Below the pieces are notes generated by a model. That model saw only the letters and a list, made by a program, of their open reading frames with translations. It was not told the origin of the DNA and did no database searches. Below, one piece after another: positions 11,230-23,481 of a stretch of DNA of 64,000 nucleotides. Every line of letters begins with the position of its first letter. Within the stretch, counting starts at the first letter, position 1. The translations under genes were made by a program, and so were the position numbers. Origin of the DNA: Augochlora pura (lineage: Eukaryota > Arthropoda > Insecta > Hymenoptera > Halictidae); assembly GCF_028453695.1 (NCBI RefSeq), contig NC_135774.1, positions 32,116,001 through 32,180,000 of the forward strand, in the 5' to 3' direction.

Positions 11230-14200
11230 CTGAAACAGAATTGGCCGTGACTGTCAGACGGGCTCGGCTTAGCTCGATGCCGTGATTCCGCTAGCCGAGG
11301 AAGCCGACGCGAACGCGCAACCCGACTCGCTCGTTTCGATTCTTTACTCCTATATACGATCCGGTTAGATATTAAAGGTATTGGACGTATCATTGTTAGG
11401 GATCGAATCGATACTCTTACGACGAGCTCTTGCTTCCGCTTCCGTGGTAGCAAGACGAACAAAAACAAGCGAAACAAAAAGCTAGCTCGTATTTTAGCGA
11501 AAGTAAAAGTACGACGCCACGGAAAGCAGCCAGCAAAGCCAGAAGAACTCGAGAAACTCTTGTCACAGCATCGGTGTGGCTCGCGATGGAATTTTCATAA
11601 TTTCTTCCCAATCGTGGCGAGCGTTCCGCGTGGAACGGAACGACTCCGCTTTCGAATCGACCGGTGAAAGCTAATAATATTCTGAAGCAGTCGAATGAAA
11701 AATCTACAACCGAAGATTTCCATTTAGACGAGATAAATCGAATCGGGCGGCGATTCGAATCCACGGTTCTCGAAACGAGCAACGGGCTGCGATTCTTCGC
11801 CTCCACCCCCTCTCCCTCTTTCTCACTCCCTCTCTCTCTCTCGAACATGCGTCGCGGCGCGTTCGATCCGATCGGATCGGTCTTCGTCCCGCAGCGACAT
11901 CGGATCCGCGTGAAAATCTTCCGCGAGCTTCGCGACAAAACGCGACCAAAGAAAGCCACGACGTTGGACTCGCAGAAAATTTGGTCGCGTGACCGAGCGT
12001 CACCGGGGAAAACGGACCGTTGTTCGCGCGGAATCGCTTCCGAAGCGACTACGACTCTGTTTTCTTCCCGAAACAACATATCGTATGTAGGCAACATGTG
12101 TATCTCGTCGGTCCACGTGCTCTTTCTTTCTTTTAGAAAACAAGAAAAAATAAACGGTCAAACGGGTATCGAGAATACAAAGATCGTGTGTGGAAACGGT
12201 GAACCGATTGAATTGAAGGCGAACGAAAACGGAAAAAGCAAAATGAAATTACGTCGATAGCCGAAAAACGGTATATCGTATAAAAAACTGGGAAAAGTGT
12301 CGATTAACGGGACTACAAAGGAGCGGATGGTGCTTACCAAAGACGGTCAGGAGCCTGGGTCAAGTTGGTTGGATGGATACATCTTCTCTCTCTTTCTCTC
12401 TCTTTCTCTCCCCCTTTCTCTACATCTTTTCTGTACGAGTCTCTCTCTCCACTCTTGTCGTACGTTTATATTTACACAGGCGCGACACGCGCGTGCATCG
12501 TCGCGTGCACGCGCGCGGTTCACTACTCGATCGATGCATACGTATACGCATCGGGAGCACCGTTCGGTCAAAGTTCGAGCCGAAGGAACGTCTCCGTTCG
12601 GCCACCTGGCGAGAATGTCCGTGGCGCGGGTTCACTCGAGAATAAAAACTGCTCGCGAACTTGTACCTGCGAACGATTGCAATGTTTCGCCGATTTGATC
12701 GACAACTTTGCATACAAATTATTGTAGTTTGCAAATGCTTCGGCAACGAAGGTCCGCGCGCCCGCACGCGCAACTACAAGCGTCGAGTATTTCTCAGGGG
12801 GCCACGGATAGACGCGTCACCAACGATCGCGACCCTTGCGCGTAGATTTATCCTTTTTATTTTCCGTTTTTCGGTAGCATCGGTTCGGCAGACTTTTTAT
12901 CAACTTTGATCGCATCGGACACTCTGCATCGATCATTACGCAACAATTGCTGTTCGGTCGTAATTAATACCACGCATTAGCGCGCGTGTCTCTTAGATCG
13001 CGAATGATATCCACGTCCTCGACCGGTTTAATAATTTTGAAATTACCAGGAAATTTCGCGGTCGTATCGATTATTTGGTTAGCAAAGCTTGATCGGTGGG
13101 GAAATATTGCGCGTGACGTAATTCGGTACGTATGGTGGAGCGAACGATCTGTATTTAGCGAGGTTATTCGTTTAACGCGATTTGAAAATCTGGATACCGA
13201 ATGAGATATCCCAGTATTTCGATAGAACCGCGTGTACACCCGCTGCTATTTCACGGCTCGACGGTGCAATTATTATCGGATTATTCGTAGTCGAAGGAAT
13301 CGCGTCTTCCGATCGAATAGAACGACTTGATACGCGCGAATGTGTTTTCGAACGGAAAGTCTGAACGCGTTAACGATATTCGGTAACTGCGGACGGGATG
13401 CAAGAAAATCCACGTTCAGAATTATCTTTGATTTTTCCACCGTTTTAAACGTCGTTTGTTTCTCAGATAAATGCGGAAAAGTGGCTGTCGAATAACGATA
13501 AATTCGCGTCGCGTCGGGCCAGCGACGAGAAAGCATCGCGACATCCGTCGATGCTCTCGACTCGCGTTTATCGATCAGACCTGAACCCTCTCGCTCGTCG
13601 CGTTCCGCTTTCCGTTCGTCGACGCGACCCGACGGCTGGTTGGTCGCCATTGAACAAAGAGAAAAAGAAAAAACGATAAAGGAGGTAGCAACAATAAAAT
13701 ACGGCACGCCAGAAACGTGGTCGCGCAAGGTACTACAGAATTAGTTCCCCCAAGGAACTCTGGATCGATATATTCATATAAATAAACGCGCGTGCAACTC
13801 GAATATGCAACATTTTCATCTAGAAACGGAAAACGGCTAACGAGAGACGCTGGTAAAAATGGCAACTCCGTTCAAACAAGTATCGACTTGCGACATGAAC
13901 AAAATGGCGACAAGTGCGTTGCGGAACCGCGTTCGATGGAAAGCATCGACGCATGGTGTTTGCTGCTTTATTATTATTTATCCTATCTTTCTCTGTTGTA
14001 CGATCTGCTGTACGTTGTTGTTATCAGTTTGCAGCTCGAATCGTATTAAACACCCCTAGCTTTATTCAACAAGGTGATACAGGGTAGCTAATGTCTGTGA
14101 AGCACACAAGCTCTGGCGACATCGTTTATAGAGACCAACATACAGTTTGAAAACTAACGCACCTACGTAAAATTCTGTGTATACTCTATTGTTTCTGTCC

Positions 14201-17200
14201 CATTTATCTCTCTCTCTCTCTCTCTCTCTCGCACACATACACACACGCACTCTCTCTCTCTCTCTCACTCACTCGCTCTCGTAGTCTTGATCGTGAAAGA
14301 AACTTGCATTAAAATTCCTCTTCCCCTTTACATCTCCCGATTCGATGCGACGCGCGCGATTCAAAGAAAATGTTTATTGTCTCGACGAACTAAACGAAAC
14401 GCACGAAATGGGGCGAGACTACGGATCGGTATAGAATGAAGAACGCAATGAAAATTAGATGTATTATATTAATTGGGTGGACGTGGATTGCGATCGCGCG
14501 CGACCGCCCGCGAACAATCTTCCCTCGAGGATCAAAAATCTACTCGCACCCTGCGGTTCGAATATACATAGATCGTCGCGACGATCCGCGAGATCGCTTG
14601 CCACGTCCGATCGATCGGTGTACCAAACGCTACAAACGATCGTGTATCGCAATCTGCTAGATGCAACGTTATTTCCTCGCTATCAACTAGAAATTGAGCA
14701 CACAAACATCGACCTGGTTACGTCCGAATCTCGTTCGAACGAGAACGGGGACGATCGGTTTTCATTTGTTCCTTCTCTTTTCATAGTCTTTTCTTCTCTT
14801 CTCGCCTTCCGGTCCGCAACAGTTTTCTGTGATTTCGTGCTCTCTGTTTCCGCCGTCGGTTTCCGTCCTCTCTTCGATGTTCGTCGTCGATCGAGAAGAA
14901 AAGACGCGTGTTCGACGCGCGAATACAATTCTTGCGGATTTTCGGAGGAATTCTCACGCTTCCCCTTTTCCGTGTTTTCTCGCGCGTAGGTGTTGAGTGT
15001 GTGTCCGCGAGTGCGCATGTGTCTGTGTGTTTTGTGTGTGTGTGCGCGCGCGCGCGTGTACGCCCGTGTTTCACACGCGTGACCGCGCGATGCGCGTCGA
15101 TAAGGTATAATATGTATCTAAAAACGTCTCGTTTTAACCTAATTTATCTGAACTGGATTCACTTTATACTTTATTCTCTCTAGATTCCGATACATGGATA
15201 CATCGGCGTTACAATCGACCGTGTTTCTCTCCTCGCGAATGATTACGTTTTCCATTGCCTGTTTGTATATTAATTATTATATCGTTACAATAAAATGACC
15301 ACTATTGTAAATTGATTGATTACCTCGTATAGTCGAATATAATATATTTATATTCACTGACGATATTCGATGAACCACTACCTCGCGGTACAAATAAGCT
15401 CTCTGATTATTATTCCTTCTCTCGCACACGATCTCTTTCTTTCTTTCTTCCCGTCTCTCATTCTCGCTACGATCACCCAGCGAAGGAAGTCTGTCCTCGT
15501 TTTATTCGTACGAGCCACGTTACATGATTACACGCATTATCTGTTCTTCTTTCCCGAATCTTGGCCTTGACGCGCGCAACTCCACTTGATTAATCATTTT
15601 CCTACATTCTTTTTCCCTCGTACTTTGTCGCTTGCGCGCGCGCGTACCAAGACACGGTAGAAAAATGAAAATAAAATATAATTGTTTCGCTCGATTACTT
15701 TCTTTCACATTCTCGCTCGACATCCTCTCTCGTCACGCACACGCGCACTCTAAATCTTTTTCGTCCGACATTTCTGTTTTGTCCTTTTTGTCAAACGCGA
15801 CATAATTTTACGCCTCTCCGCGTTCTCTCTCCCTCTTCCTTGATTCAAGTGGTCAGCTATATATGTATATATATATATATATTTATATATATCTACTAGA
15901 AAAAATTACATCGGAATCCTCTAACGCTAGTAAGAAAAGGTTGTTCTGCTTCAAACGTTAATCAATTAGTAATTCATCGCGATTACGTTGCATCGTATAC
16001 ACACATACGCATACACGTATGCATGTACGTAAAAACGACGGTGCACAAGCGGTCGCGCCCCCCGAGTCGTCGTTCCGATACAGCAACGACCGTTCCTCGT
16101 TCTTTCGATTCGAAGACGGTGACGTACGATACTGTGTAACAGCCTCGAACGGAAGGAAAGATCCGTACGAATTGTAAAACAACAAGGTCTCGCAGAGGAC
16201 TCGGAGGACGCGTCGCGCTAGTGACAAGGGCTCGAAGACTTAGCGTCGGATCTCGACGATCTTCGTTCACGGGGTTCGCGTACGCTAACTTTAAAGTATG
16301 AGTCTACCAGTCTACCGATCGTCTTGGCGACGACCGTGGATACTACGCGCGTGGATCCGGAACATCGGCGTCTCGGTTGCATCGAGGAAGAAAATTCTTT
16401 CGAGTAGTTTACGAATTCGGAAACCTCTCCGGGCTAAATGCTAAGTGCTAAATGTTTATTCGTTGACGCGCGACGAAATCTAAAGCCGAGCTTCCCGGTT
16501 GACAAAACTTGACCGAACTGCTAAACTAAAAGTCGTTCTCGAATAAACTGACGCTATAAAAGTCGATCGTTTCTCTTCGAATTACAAAATAAGAAGAACT
16601 GACGCGCGCATTTATGTAACAACGCGATCGTCGAAACGCGACAGGCTCGACCGGCAACGGAAACTGCTTGTTAAATTTGATCTAAACTCTGCGATTTTGC
16701 CTTAACCTGTCCGATCCACCATAACCCAATGGATAATCTTAAAAAGCGGAACGTTGCGTACTCTGGACTCGCTCCGCGTCGGCTTTGAAAAGAAAGATCG
16801 AATTCTTTGGCAAAATATCGCGATCGCGTTAAAAGAGCCCGCACCAACCCCGCTTCCTCTAACAGCAAATATTCCAGATCCACGAGCAAGCTCGAATCAA
16901 AGGAGGCCCCCTTCGGGCCTCGTCTACACCCTGTATCTCAGAGAAATGCAAACTCGAAGGAACCGTCCAACGATCTCACGGATGAAAAGTAAAAAGACAC
17001 GCACGGCATGAAAAAAGATGTCTTACCCTACCATCGAGAGGAGGAAGTCTTAGTGGTAGAGGTACTAGTAATAATAATTAATAGTAGTAGAAGTAGTAGA
17101 AGAAGAAGAACGAAAAGTCCGTACTGAAAAAAGGTCGTGGTCCGATCCTTGGCCAAGTCTTAAATCCGGACTCGCGCGACCCGTGACGGGGCGGCGAGGC

Positions 17201-17430
17201 TCGTCGTGGCCCGTGGCCCGCGACCCGCGGATCGCGCGCTACCCTGGCGTCCGTACGCGCGTATCTCCGACGTGATTAATTTCGTGTACCGTGTGTGTAT
17301 GGTCGAGTGGCGGTTCTTGTCGCTGTTGTTCTTGTTCCTGTTCAGGTTCTGGTTGTCGACGAGTAAAGCGTGTGTTCGAACGTGTAACGAGCTCCCCGTC
17401 GCGTCTCTCCGTGGTCGATGGTCCATCGGC
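11230..17430 (-). other. mub: Intron of exon-H messages; 3' UTR/flank of exon-G messages
   Basis: This 6.2-kb stretch separates the two terminal exons. It carries (CT)n blocks on the + strand at 12381-12420 and 14207-14266, a TG/CG alternating tract at 15020-15060 and a TA-rich tract at 15858-15893. I find no additional phase-compatible exon in it. Confidence 0.6.
16455..16460 (-). terminator. Candidate poly(A) signal for exon-G messages
   Basis: AATAAA on the minus strand (tttatt on +). It is the first canonical hexamer I find after the exon G stop codon and implies a 3' UTR of about 1 kb. I see no clear GU-rich downstream element, and there are variants and later hexamers, so the true 3' end is unproven. 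Confidence 0.3.
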
Positions 17431-17809
17431 TCAGTACGGGTTGTACTTGGTGCGCTCGGATTTGAATTTGCCGCTGTCGGTCGGTCCGGGTGCGCCGGGG
17501 CTACGTAACCTCGGCGTGAACTTGTGCGACCGGTGCACGCCGGTGGTCTGGACCGGAAGCGCGGATGCAGCCGCGCCAGCAGCACCACCTAGCAATTCCG
17601 TGAGTCCGCCGAGGGCGGTCAGGCTAGATAGGGCGTTGAGGGCGCCTGGCTTGCTTAGCAGCTGAGCCAAGGGAATGGCGCTGGCCAAGGGAGAGGCAGT
17701 GGTAGTGGTGGTAGAGGGAGAAGCACTGGCCCCGGATGCCCCGGGAGTGGTACCGCTGCCAGGGGTTTGGGTATTTTGGGCCTCAAGGTTAGCTTTCTGC
17801 AGTTCAACA
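17431..17809 (-). CDS. mub: PCBP/mub exon G: proximal alternative C-terminus
   Basis: The acceptor TGTCTTTTCCCCAG|T (AG at 17810-17811) has a strong pyrimidine tract and is phase-matched to exon F. It gives Ser341 then 125 residues to TGA at 17431-17433. The tail begins VELQKANLEAQNT, passes a Gly/Ser/Thr-rich stretch with a TTTTT run, a Leu/Ala-rich part (LAQLLSKPGALNALSSLTALGGLTELL), and ends basic with SHKFTPRLRSPG and KFKSERTKYNPY. No domain is recognised. The composition suggests a disordered or interaction segment. Proteins ending here are 466 or 560 aa. The continuous frame and clean acceptor make it a very likely coding exon. Confidence 0.9.
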
Positions 17810-18530
17810 CTGGGGAAAAGACACAAAATGTAAAAAGGTGAGGGTGGGAACGTTCCTCTGATACGGTTCGTGTTCGTGTAATTTCCAGCGAGTAGTGTGA
17901 TTCGCTGGCGCCGTTCGCTTGTCACCGGGCAATATAGGCCGAACGACGATAACGCGGACGCCTCGGCGAGAATCCCCGGTTTCGGACGACCGTGGCACGA
18001 TTGCGGTCAACGTGGAACGATCGGTAAAGACGAACGAAGAACCTCCGCGTGTCCCTCCTGAACCTGTTCCTCCGGCTCCGTCCGTTTCAAAATGTGTAGA
18101 ACTGGTCGTCCGCGTTAATTATTTCCAAACGGCATCCGATCGTATATCGTTTGCCCATTGCAGAACCACGTTGGCGAATCCTTACAGAGACTCGTATCTA
18201 TCGAATCGGAGCATTGCAAATATTTACCTCGCGATCTAACAACGAACAGCTCTTATACCAAGATTCCGCTGCGTTCCACGTTAACGTCGATTCCGCGTTA
18301 CCAACATTCGCCCTATGCCCGTGCACGCGTCCAACGAGCTGTCTGAGCGTAGGTGTACGTGTTTCTGTGACGGTGTTTGTACTATGCACAAAAGTGTATT
18401 TTTCGATAAATGAAAATAAAAAAGAAAACGGTGTCAGAGATAGAGGTAGAGAAAGAGAGATAGATTGAATAAGAGCGATCAAGAGAGAGATGTGTATGTA
18501 ATATATAATAGACGTTTGAAAACGGAGATG

Positions 18531-18535
<5 letters not shown>

Positions 18536-18568
<33 letters not shown>

Positions 18569-18620
18569 AAGAAAGAGAGAGGAAGAAGAAGAAGAAGAGA
18601 GAAGAAAGAAAAGGGGTCAA
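18536..18620. repeat. (GA)n purine tract, pyrimidine in the gene sense
   Basis: A near-uninterrupted GA run followed by GAAA and GAAGAA repeats. In the mub pre-mRNA this reads as a long UC-rich tract, about 0.7 kb upstream of the exon G acceptor. Confidence 0.93.
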
Positions 18621-19486
18621 GAAGAAAAGAAAAGAAAAGAAAGAAAAGAAAAGACACGATGGAAATTAAACGGTAGCTAGAAGAAGAAGAGTTATCAGAT
18701 TAACAGACAGAGCCGAGTCGGACAGAGAACAGAAAGAAAAATCAAGTCGCTAGGCGTTTAAGAGGCATCGGAGAGAGTTATGATACGGGTGCTCTACGGA
18801 GCGTGAGACTCGAGTACACCGGCTACGTGGTGGTTCGTGGCGGGGGTGTAGAGTCTATAGCACCGGGACGCGGTTTCAGCTGGGAGATCTCGGGGATGGC
18901 TACGATCGTTATGCCACGACTGGAAGCGTCGAGCCGTGTTCCCGATCCATCGATATCCAACACGATCCGGCACGAAATCTTCCGTATTGCCATATCTCGG
19001 CGCACTCTCTCGCCGGTGAGCAAACCTTGCGAGCGGGAACACGGCGGATCGTAACGATCGTGGCCATCCTCGGAGGTGTTCGAGCGCCAAAGATTGGTCG
19101 ACTCGAGTCGAGCCGGGCCGCGTCCCGATGCCGAAGGACGCGCTGCGAGGATGCGCCAGGCAAATGGACCTGTTCCGTGGTGCCAACTAACGTAAGTCAC
19201 TAAAAACAGTCTCACGGTCCATTTTCCCTGGCGCAACAGAGCCGTAGTCCGTCGCGCGAACCACTGCCGAGTCTATCGGGTCCGCAATCCGACGCAAGCA
19301 ATCGAGCTATCGAAGCAGCAATTTTTGTGCGAGTCGTTTCGCGGGACGCATTATGGCTCTGCGGAGTCACTGAAAAGCGGAACTCAAACTAAAACGGGGC
19401 GCAGGACCAGCACTCTGCCAGGAGGTTCATGGGTAGATAGATAGATAGACTACTGACGGTTGAACAGGAGAGAGAAAGCAAAAGTA

Positions 19487-19513
19487 TATGCGCGCGCGCG
19501 CGCGTGTGTGTGT

Positions 19514-19570
<57 letters not shown>
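19487..19570. repeat. (CG)n-(TG)n-(AG)n compound microsatellite
   Basis: Alternating CG, then TG, then about 27 AG units. It is the longest pure AG run in the F-G intron. Confidence 0.95.
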
Positions 19571-19571
<1 letters not shown>

Positions 19572-21830
19572 CTGCTGATTTGGCGAATCGCGGACTTCCG
19601 CGCGCGCTACCACGGTCGATAATCGGCTGTGGCGGACATGGCAGAGTGCGGATCCTGGCTGCGAGGAATGCTGGGTATGTAATAATCGTGGCTACCAAGT
19701 TATGAGCAGGTACAGAAGTAACGGGGGGGTCGATGAATATTCGGTCGCTATTAAATGCAGTAGTAAATTATGAGTGACAATCTGGAATAAAATATAACGG
19801 ATTACAATTGTAATGTGGGTGGGCGGGGAGAAAAAAGTTGATCGTTTTCTATCATTTTTTTTTATCTTTTCTTACTTTTGTTAGAAAAGTTCGCTTTGCT
19901 CTCTCTCTAAACACCGAGCGTGCGAGGGTGGCTAGATTCTAAGAACACGACAAATGACGGACGGGTAGGCCCGATATCTTTCCGAAACACTTTTCAGTAA
20001 ACTTTTACAGAAACGTGGAAGCACGTAGAGGGGTCTATATATATGCTTTTCTCAGCAGGTGTTTCGCGGTGTTGTTTTCTTCGAACGCGTCCGAGCGTCT
20101 CGAATCTCGTCGACGACTACGTATTGGTATCCGTACAGCGTGTTCCAGCGATGCCGCTGTTTCTTTTTTTCGTGTTGCTTTTGGTTTCGTTCGCGCGAAC
20201 GAGGAAGAAGGGTGGCGATCGGTCCCAACACCACAATCGGTTATTTCTTTTCAGGGGACGAAGCGAGACGCGCGTCCGTGGACCGTTCGTTCGTTATCGA
20301 ATACCGAGCGAACGCAGCGACGAACAACAGCTGGGAAATGTGCGAAACAAAAAGAGAACAAACCGGGAGACGTTCGATGGCGTTGTTGCGGGGTGACCTT
20401 TGGCGAAGGAGCGGGGTTCCGCGTGGACGACGATCGGCCAGGCCGACCGACGGTTTACGAAAAAAAAGATGAATCGACGAGTCTTTGGCGGACGGTCCGA
20501 AAGAGCGCAACACGAATTTTTCGTAAAAATAACGTACGCGTTTAATTGGACGAAACGTTCGTTCCGTTTGACGGAACTGTGAACTTTTGTACGAAAGAAA
20601 ATAAAAACAAAATAACACATTTGCGACAATCGATTCTCCGACGCGTTTCAAATCTGTCGCGACGCACAAAAATCCGCGAATCGAAATCTAATGTCGCGCT
20701 GCCGTTTAAACCCGTTTCCTCCGTGCAATCGACGAAAACGGCGACGTATACTCTTTCGCTCCTCCACCAGAGAAACGGAAAAAATGCCGGTGTCGGGTGA
20801 TCGCGGTTAATGATTCGAAGCAGGAAATTCGGCGTCCGTCGGTCTGGCCTCGTTGAACGGGCTTCGCGGTGTAAGACGCATTCGGCAAATAATGATCGAA
20901 ACGTGCAATCGAAAACAATGTAGGTGTCGCGAAACGAAACATACTCAGCGCCTAGAAAGCTGTGAAGGGTTTGCGAGCCTTCGCCAAAGGGGGTGGTATT
21001 ATATATAGTATCCGATCGAGAGGCAAATACCAAAAACAATAAAGTAGAAAAAAATATATATGCATATATTATATATGTACGTATAGACACGCGCGCACAC
21101 ACATATATAGATATATACATATAGACATACATACAATGCACGTATGTATAAAAAAAGAAATAAAAGATCCGAATATACGAAAAGGAAGGAATAGAATCAT
21201 TGTTATGCTTGCGCAGGATTCTGCGGGACGGTAATCGCCGGAAATGGCGTTGCCACAAGTATTGTTCGACTGCGCGTGTCGTTTTCTGTCGTATCTTGTT
21301 TTTTTTTTTTGCTCAAAGTCAATTTCTTTTTTTCTTAAGAAAAATTGTATTGCTTGAAAGGACAGCCAGCGACAATGGGAAACAGATGTTGAGCGGAGAG
21401 ATGTGTCTGCAGGATACTCGGGGTACTGGGCCTGGAAAGCAGGACCTGGAAATAAAGGATTAAGAAGATATCCTCTTCTGCCGTGGTCGGCGACGATGTC
21501 TTCCGGCGACTCCGAGAGCGTTGAAGACGATGGACAGTGGATGTCCCTCGTGCGCGGGCGCTGCTGCCGACGTCTTTCTTCCATTGCTATGCAACCTTAT
21601 CGCTACGATATATACATATGCGCATATATATATATATATTTTTTTTTTTTTCACATATACATATATGCGTATCTCACCTGTTACGCTAGAGAAACCGAGC
21701 TGGCGTTACGGTCGTCGCATGCACGAGAACAAGACGAGACGCAGCACGGGGACGGGAACGGGGACGGTGTCGGAAGACGCGCTCCTTTGCCTGGCGCGTC
21801 CCATGCGGCGAATCTCCGTTTCCCGATATC

Positions 21831-21860
21831 GATACCGATACCGATACCGACACCGATTCC
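21831..21860. repeat. (GATACC)n hexamer array
   Basis: About four to five copies of GATACC/GACACC. Confidence 0.88.
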
Positions 21861-22828
21861 CGTGCCAGCACAGCGTCCTCCCTTTCGGCGATACCATCCA
21901 CCACGGTATCGTCCGATCGACGCGCCGGTGGACGACACACCATTCCGTCTGGCAACGCTTCTTTCATCTCGCGATTTCTCATACCTGGCCGTGACCCAAC
22001 CGAAGATTTCCGAGCCGCGAAATCGATTCCATCGAAACACGTTTGCGTCCTAACTGAAAAGCCCAGAGAGAGCCTCGGCGCATCCTTTTATCCGGTTCAA
22101 AGTTGCCCGTAAAATGTGTTACGTCTCGCTTTCTCGGTTAATCGCGTCGCCCGTCGGCGCGTCTTCGTTGATCGATCGAGATCGAATCGCGAAACGATTT
22201 ATGCCGCGAGATTCGGTTGAGCCACGGCCGGTTCGTCGCGGTAGGAACAAAGGGATGATCGTCGACCGGCGCGCCTCGGATATATCAACGGTAACAACAA
22301 AGACGTTGAGAGGCGTCTCGTCGATCGCCTTCGAGAACACCGAGGCTAAGAAAGGTCCAAATACGGGAGAAACGAGTAACGCAAAAACAGACGAAAACGT
22401 GTGGGCTGTTCGGGGCTGGTAGTTGGGGCACGGCGGTCGGAGACGTGTTTCGTCCGATGCGTTTCGTACAATATCGTCGACATCGGCGACGCAATCCGAC
22501 GTCGGTCGCCGATGACGAGAAAGAAAGAAATCGGAAAGTATTTGTCGAGGGTTGGGGGCAAAGGGTTCTCGGGGTACATGTATCGCGGGAGACAATCGAC
22601 CGTAAAACGTAGCCGGGACGAGTTCGACTTTGTTTCGGTTTCGGGAATCGTGAGAGAAGCGGCGACACGCTTCTCTCTTTGGACCTACGTCTTCAACGGG
22701 TTCCGACGAATATACCTATATAATATTCCTCCTTTCAAATAAATATTATACAGGTATATTTGGAGATTGAACGTATGCTGAAGGTGTGTATATATAATAG
22801 ATAGATAAATATATATATATCATATAGA

Positions 22829-22888
22829 CGAGATCGAGGAGGGGGTCCGGCGTTCCTTCGAACGGGACCCCCTCCGACCTCGATCTCG
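22829..22888 (-). other. Intronic hairpin just past the exon F donor
   Basis: Two inverted arms pair almost perfectly. On the + strand 22829-22839 (cgagatcgagg) pairs with 22878-22888, 22840-22848 (agggggtcc) pairs with 22865-22873, and 22851-22855 (cgttc) pairs with 22860-22864 around a four-base loop. Only small bulges interrupt it: 2 nt on one side and 4 nt on the other. This gives about 25 bp in a 60-nt element. Both strands fold, but the minus strand is the mub pre-mRNA, where it begins about 63 nt into the intron that separates exon F from the two alternative last exons. It could be a splice-regulating structure, a small pre-miRNA-like hairpin, or a chance inverted duplication. Confidence 0.7.
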
Positions 22889-22952
22889 GTAGCCATTGGC
22901 GGCGTTGGAGTGTGCGCTCTATGGGTACTACCGCGCGGTATTCGGTACTCAC

Positions 22953-23232
22953 CTCATATTGATGAGATATTGTGCCAATGCCACGGCGTCCGGATTTCCG
23001 GTAATGGTGATCGTACGATCCGTGGCTCCACCCTCTCTCTCCTCACAGTTACTGATTCTGATCATCGCCCCGGAAATCTGACGGATCTCTGCGATCTTGC
23101 TGCCGCCCTTCCCGATGATGCAACCGATCAACTCGTTGGGCACGGTCAGCTCGTGCGTCTGATTGTTCGCAGCGGGCTGTTGCCTGTTCGTGTTGCTGGT
23201 GCGCAGTTGACTGCCGGCTAGTGCTGCCAGTG
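22953..23232 (-). CDS. mub: PCBP/mub exon F: KH3
   Basis: This exon is separated from E by a 152-bp intron and encodes the end of the linker (LAALAGSQLRTSNTN, then a Gln/Asn-rich stretch) and all of KH3. KH3 runs from HELTVPNELIGCIIG with GKGG at residues 288-291 (short-D numbering), through IRQISGAMIRISNCEE, to ITITGNPDAVALAQYLINM. The acceptor is CGCATTCCAG|CA, with AG at 23233-23234. The donor is ATGAG|GTGAGT with GT at 22951-22952, leaving two bases of a codon. Either terminal exon completes the codon: T from exon G gives Ser, G from exon H gives Arg. Retention of the intron gives AGG TGA, an immediate stop. Confidence 0.97.
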
Positions 23233-23384
23233 CTGGAATGCGATACACACGATTTCTCGATTTTCCGTTTCTCTGCCTCGCGCGATCGCGCTCAACAAAT
23301 TTCAGTTTCGTTTCCCTGTCCGCTGTATGCTACAATAATTAATCAACGCGTCGTCGAAACGACCAACGGTATCGGGCGTCTCAC

Positions 23385-23481
23385 CTGCAGGATTAAGTCC
23401 ACCGGTGTTGGCAGGTGTGGCCAGGCCTCCGAGCCCGAGAGCCGCGAGCCCAGCCAATGGATTGCTACCGAGCTTTCCCAT
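23385..23481 (-). CDS. mub: PCBP/mub exon E: Gly/Ala/Leu-rich linker
   Basis: This 97-nt exon encodes 32 residues beginning MGKLGSNPLAGLAALGLGG and ending GGLNPA, plus the first base of a split Ala codon. The acceptor is TTGTTACAG|ATG with AG at 23482-23483, and the donor is CAG|GTGAGA with GT at 23383-23384. It enters at phase 0 and leaves with one base over, matching exon F. The LAGLAALGLGGLA pattern is a low-complexity hydrophobic linker before KH3. The exon starts exactly at an ATG, which is an internal methionine in the spliced protein. Confidence 0.94.

Larger units (their letters stand above)
17810..22952 (-). other. mub: Intron between exons F and G
   Basis: This 5143-bp intron has the hairpin close to its 5' end and long pyrimidine tracts in the transcript sense: the GA blocks on + at 18536-18620 and 19516-19570. 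TA-rich tracts lie at 21050-21130 and 21606-21640. A block at about 18823-19236 is open in all three minus frames, but I see no convincing splice sites or family similarity. Confidence 0.7.

Noticed and set aside
20542..21258. 238-codon minus strand open frame in the F-G intron
   Set aside because: Its middle is Tyr/Ile/Val-rich translation of TA-rich repeats. No phase-compatible splice sites and no similarity to the PCBP family.
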